A program made the translations under genes and the position numbers. DNA of 49,140 bases from Paenibacillus sp. VTT E-133291 (GTDB lineage: Bacteria > Bacillota > Bacilli > Paenibacillales > Paenibacillaceae): the NCBI RefSeq assembly GCF_002264395.1, contig NZ_NFVA01000052.1, positions 1 through 49,140 on the forward strand, written 5' to 3'. Below the pieces are notes generated by a model. That model was not told where the DNA came from, made no database searches, and was given only the letters and a program-made list of their open reading frames with translations. Each line of letters begins with the position of its first letter. Position 1 is the first letter of the stretch. This document shows, one piece after another, positions 41,500 through 49,140 of this stretch.

Positions 41500-42390
41500 A
41501 TGGAGCCTGATAAACTGAAGGAACTGTTAGGTGATCTTCCGGCGGATAAGCCGATTGCCGTAACTGTGATGAACCAAGAGGAGCGGGACGGATATAGTCT
41601 GGAATCCCTTTTACTGGATCTTAATGGGATTGAACAGGTGCCTGCTTACGTAGCAATCCCTTTACATAAAGAAGGGCCGTTTCCGCTGGTTGTCTTTAAT
41701 CATTCTCATGGAGGGAATTACGCGAATGGACGCAATGAGTTTATTCGGAGTAGTCCCTATTTACAACAGCCCTCTTTTGCTAAAGCGCTAACGGAGTTGG
41801 GGTATGCGGCTTGCTGCATCGACATGTGGGGGTTTAATGAGCGTGGTGGCAAAACGGAGAGTGAGTTAGTGAAGGAAATGCTGTGGCAGGGTCAGGTCAT
41901 GTGGGGCATGATGCTCTATGACAATATTCGTATGATAGATTACATGGGCCAGCGTAAGGATATTGATGCAGCTCGAATCGCAACAGTCGGCATGTCCATG
42001 GGTGGTTTGATGGCCTGGTGGCTGGCTGCATTAGACGAACGAGTCGGGGTGATTGTCGATATTTGTAGTCAAGTAGATGCGCATACCCTAATGGCTGTAA
42101 GAGGACTAGATCACCATGGTTACTATTCTTATGTACCCGGGTTATTGAAGCATTTCACAACGCTCGATATTCAAAAGCGGATCGTTCCCCGCCCGCGAAT
42201 GAGCCTCGTAGGCAGAAATGATCGGCTATGTCCCACTGAAGGAGTAGAACTCTTGGATAGGGGGCTGTCCGAAGCTTATCAAACGGCAGGGAAGTCAGAA
42301 CATTGGCAACCTGTCATTTCAAGTGGCGGGCATATGGAGACTGTGGAAATGCGGACTTTATGGCAGAAATTTTTGACGAAGCATCTATAA
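41500..42390 (+). CDS. Alpha/beta-hydrolase esterase in pectin operon
   Basis: A 296-residue alpha/beta hydrolase resembling dienelactone hydrolase / acetyl-esterase-like proteins. Seen: an oxyanion-type NHSHGGNYANGRNEF loop, the nucleophile elbow VGMSMGG with Ser166, DICSQ and a late GRNDRLCP segment for the acid, and SGGHME for the histidine. No signal peptide. The ATG at 41500 is preceded by AAGGGAGGG; the open frame upstream overlaps GH28 and is not used. In this operon it most plausibly removes acetyl or another ester from imported pectin fragments, but the substrate is not shown by the sequence. Confidence 0.82.
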   Translation: MEPDKLKELLGDLPADKPIAVTVMNQEERDGYSLESLLLDLNGIEQVPAYVAIPLHKEGPFPLVVFNHSHGGNYANGRNEFIRSSPYLQQPSFAKALTELGYAACCIDMWGFNERGGKTESELVKEMLWQGQVMWGMMLYDNIRMIDYMGQRKDIDAARIATVGMSMGGLMAWWLAALDERVGVIVDICSQVDAHTLMAVRGLDHHGYYSYVPGLLKHFTTLDIQKRIVPRPRMSLVGRNDRLCPTEGVELLDRGLSEAYQTAGKSEHWQPVISSGGHMETVEMRTLWQKFLTKHL

Positions 42391-42417
42391 AATCCAAAGA
42401 AGGGAACTGAACCAACG

Positions 42418-43383
42418 ATGCTAGTAGTAGGCAAAGAATCCTTTTGCGACTATCACACGATTCAAGAGGCGATAGATTCGCTAGAGCGCGAGCCATCGGG
42501 CCAAGCAGATACGCTTTATATTTTGTCAGGCATCTATAATGAGACAGTTTGGATTTATCGTTCTTATTTAACGATTATAGGGATTGGCTCCGTGGAAATC
42601 ACCATGAATCGTTATGCCAAAGAGCGTGATGAAGCGGGCGAAGAAATCAATACGTTTGCTACACCAACGTTATTTCTGGGCGGCAGCCATTTGGAATTAG
42701 AGAACCTGGTGATTACAAACAGTGCTGGGCAGGGAGAACATATTGGTCAGGGGGTAGCCGTTTATGTGCATTGTGACCAAATCGTGTTCAGACATTGTAC
42801 CTTCAAAGGGCATCAAGACACGTTGTTCACAGGGCCTTTGCCACCTACTCCACGAGAGCGAGGGGCATTCGGAGGCGTTCCGCTGAGAGAACATCATGCC
42901 CAGTATCGCCAGTTGTATCAGCATTGCTATATAGAAGGAACGATCGATTTTATTTTTGGCGGTGCAACGGCTTATTTTGACCAATGTGAAATCCGTAGTT
43001 TACGTCATTATGAAAACAATACAGGGTATATAACAGCTGCCTCCACACCCGAGGGACAGGCACATGGTTATATTTTCAAGAATTGCTTCTTAACAGCCAT
43101 CCCTGATATTGCTCCAGTGTTCCTAGGACGTCCTTGGCGTGAGTACGCTAAGACTGCATTTGTGGGTTGCAAGATGGGTTCGCATATTCATCCTTTGGGC
43201 TGGGACAACTGGAATAATGTTGCTAATGAGCTAACCGTAAGTTATCAGGAATTTGGCGTGAAGGATGCTGCTAATGTGCGAAAGCAACGTGTTCCCTGGT
43301 CGGATTGCTTTGAGGAAGGGGAAGAAGCGCTGGATAAAGAGTTTGTTTTTGCTGGAACGGATTTTTGGAAGCAGATACTGTAA
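42418..43383 (+). CDS. Pectinesterase (CE8 pectin methylesterase), cytoplasmic
   Basis: A 321-residue right-handed beta-helix protein with the CE8 catalytic set. GHQDTLF carries Asp134, the IEGTIDFIFGGA block has Asp177, and LGRPWREYAKTAF has Arg238 and Trp240. It removes methyl esters from homogalacturonan. There is no signal peptide, so it should act on imported methylated oligogalacturonides, unlike the many exported pectinesterases. It closes the operon; a terminator follows 20 bp after the stop. Confidence 0.92.
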   Translation: MLVVGKESFCDYHTIQEAIDSLEREPSGQADTLYILSGIYNETVWIYRSYLTIIGIGSVEITMNRYAKERDEAGEEINTFATPTLFLGGSHLELENLVITNSAGQGEHIGQGVAVYVHCDQIVFRHCTFKGHQDTLFTGPLPPTPRERGAFGGVPLREHHAQYRQLYQHCYIEGTIDFIFGGATAYFDQCEIRSLRHYENNTGYITAASTPEGQAHGYIFKNCFLTAIPDIAPVFLGRPWREYAKTAFVGCKMGSHIHPLGWDNWNNVANELTVSYQEFGVKDAANVRKQRVPWSDCFEEGEEALDKEFVFAGTDFWKQIL

Positions 43384-43403
43384 TTGACTAGTCTATAAAG
43401 AGA

Positions 43404-43447
43404 GGCAGTCTTGGACGAGTGAACCAAAGTCCTAGGCTGCCGTTTTT
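43404..43447 (+). terminator. Terminator of the pectin operon
   Basis: GGCAGTCTTGGAC pairs with GTCCTAGGCTGCC with one mismatch and one wobble, then TTTTT. Confidence 0.8.
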
Positions 43448-43461
43448 AATGAATGAGCTCT

Positions 43462-43635
43462 TTATCGTTTATTCTTTTGTTTTCTTTTGAAATATGTCCA
43501 AGAGTAATAGATCAACCAAAATACCATAGGAACTATTAAAACATAAGGTCTTTGGATTGCTGGAAGAATGTAAAATAAAAAAAGCCCAATTAATATCGTT
43601 GGCAGCAATAGAATAAAATACTTTTTCCAATGCAT
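43462..43635 (-). CDS. Small two-helix membrane protein
   Basis: A 57-residue protein starting MHWKKYFILLLPTILIGLF, with two hydrophobic helices (about residues 7-24 and 30-48) and a very basic C-terminus (FKRKQKNKR). The ATG at 43635 is supported by GGGAGGGG just upstream; the frame is open further up without an RBS. It is monocistronic and convergent with the pectin operon. The family is not recognised and no function is proposed. Confidence 0.65.
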   Translation of the reverse strand: MHWKKYFILLLPTILIGLFLFYILPAIQRPYVLIVPMVFWLIYYSWTYFKRKQKNKR

Positions 43636-43812
43636 GATTATCCCCTCCCTTTTGCCTAATACTAAAAATATCTTGCTTGCTTTAAATGTTAATGCCCTCG
43701 TCATGAAACCTTACAAAAGTGTTAGGTGACTGTCATCTAGATCAATGGCATCAACCTAGCAGCTTCTCTATACTAATCCATTGATAGGATTAATTTAAAG
43801 GGGGAGTTGGTC

Positions 43813-45318
43813 GTGAGGTTTTTTGAAATGCTGTTATTCTTTTCAAGTGTTAGTTTTTTGGCACTCCAGTTCATTTTAAATCAACGTATTCGAAGACCTG
43901 CTTTGCTCCTGACAAGCGGAGCAGGCTCCATTTTTTTAGTGATACATTTGCTTGTCGAAGGATACAGGGTTCAGCTTGTATTTTTATACGGATTTACGAT
44001 CCTGATGCTTATGCTTTCGCTTACAGACGTTTTCATAAAGCGGAAAGTCGCTCGGACTGCCTCGCGAATTCGTAGGGTGTTGGGCCGCTTTTTTATCGTG
44101 ATTGGGCTAATTGCAACGGGGTGCTTCCTATATGTGTTTCCTGTATCCGACATTCCGGCACCATCCGGCGAGTTGCAGGTAGGCACGAAAATCTTTCATT
44201 TCATAGACCAAAACCGGGAGGAAACATTTAGTAAAACCGCGACAGGCAAGAGAGAATTGATGGTTCAGGTATGGTATCCGGCTCAAGATGGCACAGGCAA
44301 GTACGCTCCCTTTATTCCAGATACCCAGATTTTACGTTATATGGCTACGAACTATGGCCTTCCCGGGTTTACTTTACAACACCTAAAGTACGTATCCAGT
44401 CATGCGTATTCGGGGGCTGAAGTCTCTTCTGCACAAACTTCATACCCACTGATCCTTGCGAATCCCGGCTTCGGCTCTTCCAGGTTCCTCCACACGGCGC
44501 AAGCTGAATATCTCGCAAGTCACGGATATATCGTGGCAGTGATTGACCACACCTACAATACATTTGCAACCGAGTTTCCGGACGGTAGAATCACGACCAG
44601 CACAACCAACGATTTATTCTCGCCTGACCATGATTACCAGACGGAAAGAGGGAATCGCGACAAGTTAGGTAAAGTTTTAACCGACGATGTGGCGTTTGTA
44701 CTGGATCAATTGGAGCTCATCCAATCGGGGAAGATTCCAAGTCATCTAAAAGGGAGAATAGATCTCGATAATGTCGGTGTATTCGGTCATTCCATCGGCG
44801 GAGCGACGGCCTATGACGCTTCTTACGATCCGCGAATCGCGGTTGGAATAGACTTTGATGGTGGGCTTTATCGTTTGCGTGACAGAGAGGGTCTGCGTAA
44901 GCCGTTTTTGTTCATCAACTCGGAAAGCGAATTTGAAAAATTAAAAATGGTGATGGATAACCGGGTCTACACGGATTCAGAGCTTAACCGTATGGGCTCA
45001 ACAAGAGAGTGGGAGGATAAAGTAACGGAAGATAAAAAGTTGGAGCTTGAACGGATGCGCCAAACAGTCGACGAAGGGGGACAGGTCCTCTATATCGAAA
45101 ATACGGAGCATTTGAATTTTACCGACATACAGTTCATTTCTCCAATATTCAAAATACTGGGCATTACCGGAAAGATTGCTCCCGAAAGAGCAAACTCCGT
45201 TATCAATGCCTATATGCTTGATTTCTTCGATTTGTATCTGAAAAATCAAGGCGGAATCTTAATGAAAGGACCGAATAGCCGCTTTCCGGAGGTGAAGTTC
45301 GTAACCTCACTATTATAA
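43813..45318 (+). CDS. Membrane-anchored PAF-acetylhydrolase-like alpha/beta hydrolase
   Basis: A 501-residue protein with an N-terminal membrane region of about four helices (to about residue 112), then an extracellular-type alpha/beta hydrolase. The hydrolase has the elbow FGHSIGGATAYDA (Ser327), an IDFDGGLY acid region and NTEHLNFTDI for the histidine. The GHSIGGATA.D and H-x-x-F-[ST]-D signatures are shared with the soluble hydrolase at 188-1273. It is related to PAF-AH/lipase-like proteins. GTG at 43813 is chosen since GGGGGA lies 7 nt upstream; an in-frame TTG at 43807 is too near the RBS. Substrate unknown; a lipid or short-chain ester is likely by family. Confidence 0.8.
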   Translation: MRFFEMLLFFSSVSFLALQFILNQRIRRPALLLTSGAGSIFLVIHLLVEGYRVQLVFLYGFTILMLMLSLTDVFIKRKVARTASRIRRVLGRFFIVIGLIATGCFLYVFPVSDIPAPSGELQVGTKIFHFIDQNREETFSKTATGKRELMVQVWYPAQDGTGKYAPFIPDTQILRYMATNYGLPGFTLQHLKYVSSHAYSGAEVSSAQTSYPLILANPGFGSSRFLHTAQAEYLASHGYIVAVIDHTYNTFATEFPDGRITTSTTNDLFSPDHDYQTERGNRDKLGKVLTDDVAFVLDQLELIQSGKIPSHLKGRIDLDNVGVFGHSIGGATAYDASYDPRIAVGIDFDGGLYRLRDREGLRKPFLFINSESEFEKLKMVMDNRVYTDSELNRMGSTREWEDKVTEDKKLELERMRQTVDEGGQVLYIENTEHLNFTDIQFISPIFKILGITGKIAPERANSVINAYMLDFFDLYLKNQGGILMKGPNSRFPEVKFVTSLL

Positions 45319-45348
45319 ATTACGTAACAGGCTGCTGATTTTGATAAG

Positions 45349-45405
45349 CACCTCTTCAAGTAGACAGGGGTTTGATAAATAACCGTTACTTGAAGGGGAG
45401 TTTTT
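45349..45405 (+). terminator. Terminator of the membrane hydrolase gene
   Basis: CACCTCTTCAAGTA (45349-45362) pairs with TACTTGAAGGGGAG (45387-45400) with one mismatch and one wobble; TTTTT follows. The loop is 24 nt. Confidence 0.8.
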
Positions 45406-45454
45406 ATTTTGTCTAAGTAAACTCGACATTTAATACGTTTCCAATTGAACTACT

Positions 45455-45483
45455 TTGTAATTCCTCCAAAGTTATGAGATAAT
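45455..45483 (+). promoter_or_regulatory. Likely sigma-A promoter of the helicase gene
   Basis: TTGTAA (45455-45460), a 17-bp spacer and GATAAT (45478-45483) lie about 70 bp before the preferred start. No LexA-type box was recognised. Confidence 0.5.
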
Positions 45484-45554
45484 AGAGTTTTTCCGTTGAT
45501 TCTATTTTTCATGGCATACGAGCTATGCCTGATCAAATATTGGAGGTAGGCTTG

Positions 45555-47504
45555 TTGGCGACACAGTATCCTTTTGAATACGATCGGACCAGACCTTTTA
45601 TGGAGCAAGTAGGGGAATGGGTCGGCGATGTATTCTATGAAATTCTTCCTGAGGCAGGATTTGAAGTTCGTGATGAACAGATTTACATGGCGTTTCAGGT
45701 GGAGCGAGCTTTTGCTGAGAAGAAGACGATTTTTGCTGAGGCAGGGGTCGGTACGGGTAAGACTTTAGTGTATTTGTTATATAGCATTTGCTATGCGCGG
45801 TATATGGGTAAACCTGCGATTATCGCCTGTGCGGACGAGTCCTTAATTGAGCAGTTGGTGAAGCCAGAGGGTGATATTGCCAAGCTTGCGATGCATCTGA
45901 ATATGAATATCGATGCCAGGCTGGCGAAATCTCCAGATAAATATATGTGTCTGAAAAAGCTGGATCATGCTCGCAACAATGATGATGGGAGCTTGCCGCT
46001 GGAGAGTTTGTATGGTACTTTACCTGATTTTGTACATTCTCATGCACCGATGCAGCAGTTCCATGCCTATGGCGACCGTAGGGATTATCCAGATCTGAAC
46101 GACGAACAATGGAATAAGATTAACTGGGATACGTTTCAGGATTGTTTTACTTGTGATATGCGTCATCGCTGTGGACAAACGTTGTCCCGTGATCATTACC
46201 GGAAATCAAGCGACCTGATCATTTGTTCCCACGATTATTACATGGAGCATGTCTGGACTTATGAAGCGCGTAAGCGAGAAGGGCAAATTCCTTTACTTCC
46301 AGAGCATTGTGCAGTTGTATTTGATGAAGGGCATTTGTTAGAATCTGCCGCCATGAAGGCGTTAGGCTATAAAATGAAGCATGTTGTCTTTGAAGAACTA
46401 ATCTCTCGTCTGCTACAGAATGAGATTCGTGAAACGCTTGCTGTTCTTATCGATGAAGCGATTATGCAAAGTGAGCAAATGTTTAAACACATTCGTCGTC
46501 AATGCCGCACCATTCCTGGATCGGATCGAAAAAGCATTGAGCTAAATGCATCGCTAATCCGTGAGGTACATCGCATGCGTAGTGTAATTGCTGCTATCGA
46601 AGAAGAATTAGTATTCGAAAGTGGACTGTACACGATTGATGAATATCAGTTACGAATAGTCGAAGAACGTTTGGAGACCATAGAAATCGCGTTGAGATTG
46701 TTTGAGGATTCAGGTGCGTTAATCTGCTGGGCGACGGAAGATAGCGATGGCTTAACACTGTCGGTCATGCCGCGTAATGTTAAGGAAGTACTCCAAGATA
46801 GCTTGTTCACGCAAAAAATGCCGATCGTTTTCTCTTCGGCTACATTATCCGTGGATAAATCATTCCAATACTTGAAGGATAGTCTTGGAATACACGACTT
46901 CCTGTCTTTCTCTGTAGACTCACCTTATGATTATGAGCACCAGATGAATATCTATGTACCAGAGCTTCAGAGCGGTGATTTTGCTGAGAAAATGGAGATC
47001 TCTATGAAGCTTATCCAGCAGACAGAAGGAAGGGCTCTGCTATTATTCCGTACTCGCGAAGAACTTCTGCAGTTCAAGCAGCTCAACTCGCAGAGTGCAG
47101 AATCCAGCAAGTATTCTTTCCTCTATGAAGGGGATCAGGAGATCAGCTATCTGATCTCAGCTTTTCAACGGGATGAGCATAGTGTTCTTTGTGCGGTGAC
47201 ACTGTGGGAAGGATTAGATATTCCAGGACCTTCACTATCTAATGTGATCATTTGGTCGCTACCTTATCCTCCGCTTGACCCTGTATTTATGGCAAAACGT
47301 GTGGAGACTTCCAATCCTTTTGAAGATGTGGATTTACCTTACATGCTGCTAAGACTTAAACAAGGAATGGGACGTCTGATCAGAACGGGTACGGACCAAG
47401 GAATTGTGACGGTACTTGCGGAAGCTGAAGGACAACATCCCGTTCACGAGTATATAACTTCTGTACTCCCGAAGGGAACTAAGCTTCAGAAGCTTGAAGT
47501 GTAA
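45555..47504 (+). CDS. DinG/XPD-family ATP-dependent DNA helicase with Fe-S cluster
   Basis: About 649 residues of a superfamily-2 XPD-like 5'-3' helicase. Walker A is EAGVGTGKTLVYL, the DEAH-box equivalent is VVFDEGHLLES, motif IV-type FSSATLS and the motif V/VI region GLDIPGPSLSNVIIW...QGMGRLIRT are present. Four cysteines (YMCLKKL and CFTCDMRHRCGQ) fit the [4Fe-4S] domain. It is closest in plan to YoaA/DinG-type repair helicases and has no N-terminal exonuclease domain as in B. subtilis DinG. The start is TTG at 45555 (or 45552), 8 (or 5) nt after GGAGG. An upstream ATG at 45525 has no RBS. It is expected to unwind branched or RNA-containing DNA during repair. Confidence 0.85.
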   Translation: MATQYPFEYDRTRPFMEQVGEWVGDVFYEILPEAGFEVRDEQIYMAFQVERAFAEKKTIFAEAGVGTGKTLVYLLYSICYARYMGKPAIIACADESLIEQLVKPEGDIAKLAMHLNMNIDARLAKSPDKYMCLKKLDHARNNDDGSLPLESLYGTLPDFVHSHAPMQQFHAYGDRRDYPDLNDEQWNKINWDTFQDCFTCDMRHRCGQTLSRDHYRKSSDLIICSHDYYMEHVWTYEARKREGQIPLLPEHCAVVFDEGHLLESAAMKALGYKMKHVVFEELISRLLQNEIRETLAVLIDEAIMQSEQMFKHIRRQCRTIPGSDRKSIELNASLIREVHRMRSVIAAIEEELVFESGLYTIDEYQLRIVEERLETIEIALRLFEDSGALICWATEDSDGLTLSVMPRNVKEVLQDSLFTQKMPIVFSSATLSVDKSFQYLKDSLGIHDFLSFSVDSPYDYEHQMNIYVPELQSGDFAEKMEISMKLIQQTEGRALLLFRTREELLQFKQLNSQSAESSKYSFLYEGDQEISYLISAFQRDEHSVLCAVTLWEGLDIPGPSLSNVIIWSLPYPPLDPVFMAKRVETSNPFEDVDLPYMLLRLKQGMGRLIRTGTDQGIVTVLAEAEGQHPVHEYITSVLPKGTKLQKLEV

Positions 47505-47534
47505 ATTTAAAAATTTAATATAGGAACACAATCG

Positions 47535-47588
47535 CTCTTTTGGTGAGGTGGATGCTCCGGCATGCTGCTTCTCGAAGGAGTTTTTTTT
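47535..47588 (+). terminator. Terminator of the helicase gene
   Basis: CTCTTTTGG and CGAAGGAG form an outer stem with wobble pairs, and GGATGC/GCATGC an inner one, followed by eight T. Confidence 0.65.
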
Positions 47589-47735
47589 ATGTAAATTCAA
47601 GCATAAGGATTCCTAATCTTACGGATAGTATATTGGTATTTAACTTTCGAGCCATGGCGTATTATTGTTGATTCATGGGGGAAGGGAATTACATACCTCC
47701 GTCATCTAGAGATTCATACAAGGGGTGTATACGAC

Positions 47736-48779
47736 ATGGGGGATTCACAGGGATTATACCAATCAAACAATAAGAAACAAGTTGGTTTTGCACTTGGGAT
47801 TGGATTAACCTTAATCATTGCATTAATCGCAAAATATTTAGCAGGCTTTCCATTTCTCTCTATTATGGGCCAATTGGTCATTGCCATCTTAATCGGAATT
47901 ATTTGGCGGGCAACCGTAGGAGTGCCGGGTACGATCACCCAGGGCACTGATTTTTCCAGCAAAAAGCTGCTACGTCTAGGAATTATCCTACTGGGTATGC
48001 GGCTGAATTTAATGGATATTGTTGCTGCAGGTCCGCGGGTATTTCTACTGGCGCTTATTGTAATCGGCTTTACGATCCCAGTTGTATACGGACTTACCCG
48101 ACTGTTCAAGGTAGATAAACGACTTGGTATCTTAACGGCTTGCGGGACAGCGATCTGCGGTGCGGCGGCGGTGGTGGCGATTGCTCCACAAATCAAAGCC
48201 AAAGACGACGAAACTGCTATTGGCGCAGCTATAGTTGCTATTTTAGGTACAATATTCACGTTGCTATACACTTTTTTGTATCCTTTTCTAGGCTTGTCAG
48301 ATCTAGGCTACGGTGTATTCTCAGGAGCTACCTTACATGAAATTGCTCACGTCATCGCAGCAGCAGATGCTGGTGGGAATGCAGCAGTAGATATGGCGGT
48401 TATCGTTAAATTGACTCGGGTAGCCTTACTCGTTCCGGTTGCCATAATAATTGGGATTTGGACGAATCGTGCGGAAAGAAAGGTGCAGGGCGGCCAATCC
48501 AAAGCCTCATGGAAAAGCATTCCTATTCCTTGGTTTATCCTCGGTTTCTTACTTGTCAGTGGTGTGAACTCATTAGGGGTCGTATCAGCATCAGTGGCAA
48601 ATGGAATTGTAACGATTGCTTATATGCTAATCGCTATGGCGATGGCTGGACTTGGTTTAAACGTTGATTTGGCGGCATTTAGACGACTAGGGATGAAGTC
48701 TTTTGCAGCAGGGCTTATAGGTTCAGTCTTATTGTCTTTCGTTGGATTTACCCTAGTTCACTGGTTTGGACTGGCGTGA
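47736..48779 (+). CDS. YeiH-family (UPF0324) putative sulfate exporter
   Basis: A 347-residue integral membrane protein with about ten helices, matching YeiH/UPF0324. Typical segments are LLRLGIILLGMRLNLMDI, ILTACGTAICGAAAVVAIAP, SGATLHEIAHVIAAADAGG and MAMAGLGLNVDLAAFRRLG. The family is annotated as putative sulfate exporters linked to sulfonate or taurine metabolism, though direct evidence is limited. An AAGGGG RBS precedes the ATG. YeiH genes often sit beside a LysR regulator, but here only a decayed MerR gene follows. Confidence 0.85.
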   Translation: MGDSQGLYQSNNKKQVGFALGIGLTLIIALIAKYLAGFPFLSIMGQLVIAILIGIIWRATVGVPGTITQGTDFSSKKLLRLGIILLGMRLNLMDIVAAGPRVFLLALIVIGFTIPVVYGLTRLFKVDKRLGILTACGTAICGAAAVVAIAPQIKAKDDETAIGAAIVAILGTIFTLLYTFLYPFLGLSDLGYGVFSGATLHEIAHVIAAADAGGNAAVDMAVIVKLTRVALLVPVAIIIGIWTNRAERKVQGGQSKASWKSIPIPWFILGFLLVSGVNSLGVVSASVANGIVTIAYMLIAMAMAGLGLNVDLAAFRRLGMKSFAAGLIGSVLLSFVGFTLVHWFGLA

Positions 48780-48800
48780 TTTTTTGCATACTATTGAATT

Positions 48801-49097
48801 GTAAAAAAAGAATTTGCTTCTATTCTCGGTGTAACTGCAGATACACTGAGGTTATACGAGTAACATGATATTGTTAGGCCCACTAAAGATAACAGCAATA
48901 ATTACAGATATTTTATTGATTTAGATGCAAGAGATTTGCTTATGAGTAGATGGTACAGAAGTATAGGGATTCCATTGCCGGAAGTGGCAAACTAGATGAA
49001 GGAGTATTCTTTAGTGCAAGTTACGGGTAGGATGCAATCACTGTGCTTTAAAAGCGAATTAACGACAACTTCCCGGAAAATAATTGAATCTTTTTAA
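48801..49097 (+). pseudogene. Decayed MerR-family regulator
   Basis: One frame reads KKEFASILGVTADTLRLYE, stop, HDIVRPTKDNSNNYRYF, then IDLDARDLLMSRWYRSIGIPLPEVAN, stop, MKEYSLVQVTGRMQ. This is a MerR N-terminal helix-turn-helix plus wing (T.RLYE.H....P......YR.F) and dimer helix. It is broken by TAA at 48861-48863 and TAG at 48993-48995. No proper start codon remains (ATT GTA before KKEF). Each stop is one substitution from a fitting codon (Lys or Leu). The last part before TAA at 49095 no longer resembles the family. A functional regulator is ruled out unless stops are suppressed. Confidence 0.8.
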
Positions 49098-49140
49098 AGA
49101 CGCAGGGTGGGTGAAGTGCTCCCTGTCAAGTGTACAGTGT

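Noticed and set aside
48996..49097. Independent 33-codon small gene starting at ATG 48996
   Set aside because: It is in frame with the MerR pseudogene and MKEYSLVQV continues the MerR dimer-helix pattern, so it is better read as part of the decayed gene.

Overview
The window looks like chromosomal DNA of a spore-former-type Bacillota, most likely Paenibacillus or a close relative. This is inferred from the moderately AT-rich composition, strong AGGAGG-type ribosome binding sites, sigma-A-like promoters, an S-layer-anchored (SLH) exoprotein, very large multidomain carbohydrate enzymes, a membrane-bound AraC sensor/regulator and sugar ABC importer genes without a local ATPase. No rRNA, tRNA, CRISPR array, insertion sequence or prophage was seen.

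Positions 1-5460 hold housekeeping and accessory genes: a PAF-acetylhydrolase-like alpha/beta hydrolase, a SUFU-domain protein, a VOC protein, an old-yellow-enzyme NADPH dehydrogenase (namA) with a near-consensus promoter, a MarR regulator and a HupE/UreJ-type membrane protein. Positions 5713-12524 hold an LTD / OB-fold / PHP-phosphoesterase / SLH surface protein that is split into two reading frames. The signal peptide is on the first piece and the SLH anchor on the second, so a frameshift is likely. A GNAT acetyltransferase follows, then a 1252-residue LamG-GH51 arabinofuranosidase without a signal peptide, a serine-acetyltransferase-like protein and a UbiD-family decarboxylase.

The main theme is breakdown of pectin, especially rhamnogalacturonan I (RG-I). 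An exported protein of about 2060 residues (20322-26510) fuses a rhamnogalacturonan acetylesterase-like SGNH domain to a PL11 rhamnogalacturonan lyase, with three galactose-binding-like and five FnIII domains. A near-consensus cre site lies in its leader. From 29.2 to 43.4 kb there is a compact uptake and intracellular processing locus. On the minus strand are a membrane AraC regulator, a rhamnogalacturonan acetylesterase and a TIM-barrel sugar isomerase/epimerase. On the plus strand are two paralogous solute-binding lipoproteins, two permeases, two GH105 unsaturated rhamnogalacturonyl hydrolases, a GH28 polygalacturonase, an alpha/beta-hydrolase esterase and a CE8 pectin methylesterase. None of the enzymes in the plus-strand operon has a signal peptide. 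The layout suggests that the surface lyase/esterase releases acetylated oligosaccharides, the ABC system imports them, and cytoplasmic enzymes deacetylate, demethylate and depolymerise them.

A DUF2269-like membrane protein and a GT4 glycosyltransferase sit between the two pectin blocks. After the pectin operon come a small membrane protein, a second and membrane-anchored PAF-AH-like hydrolase, a DinG/XPD-type Fe-S helicase and a YeiH-type membrane transporter. The right edge holds a decayed MerR-family regulator with two in-frame stops.
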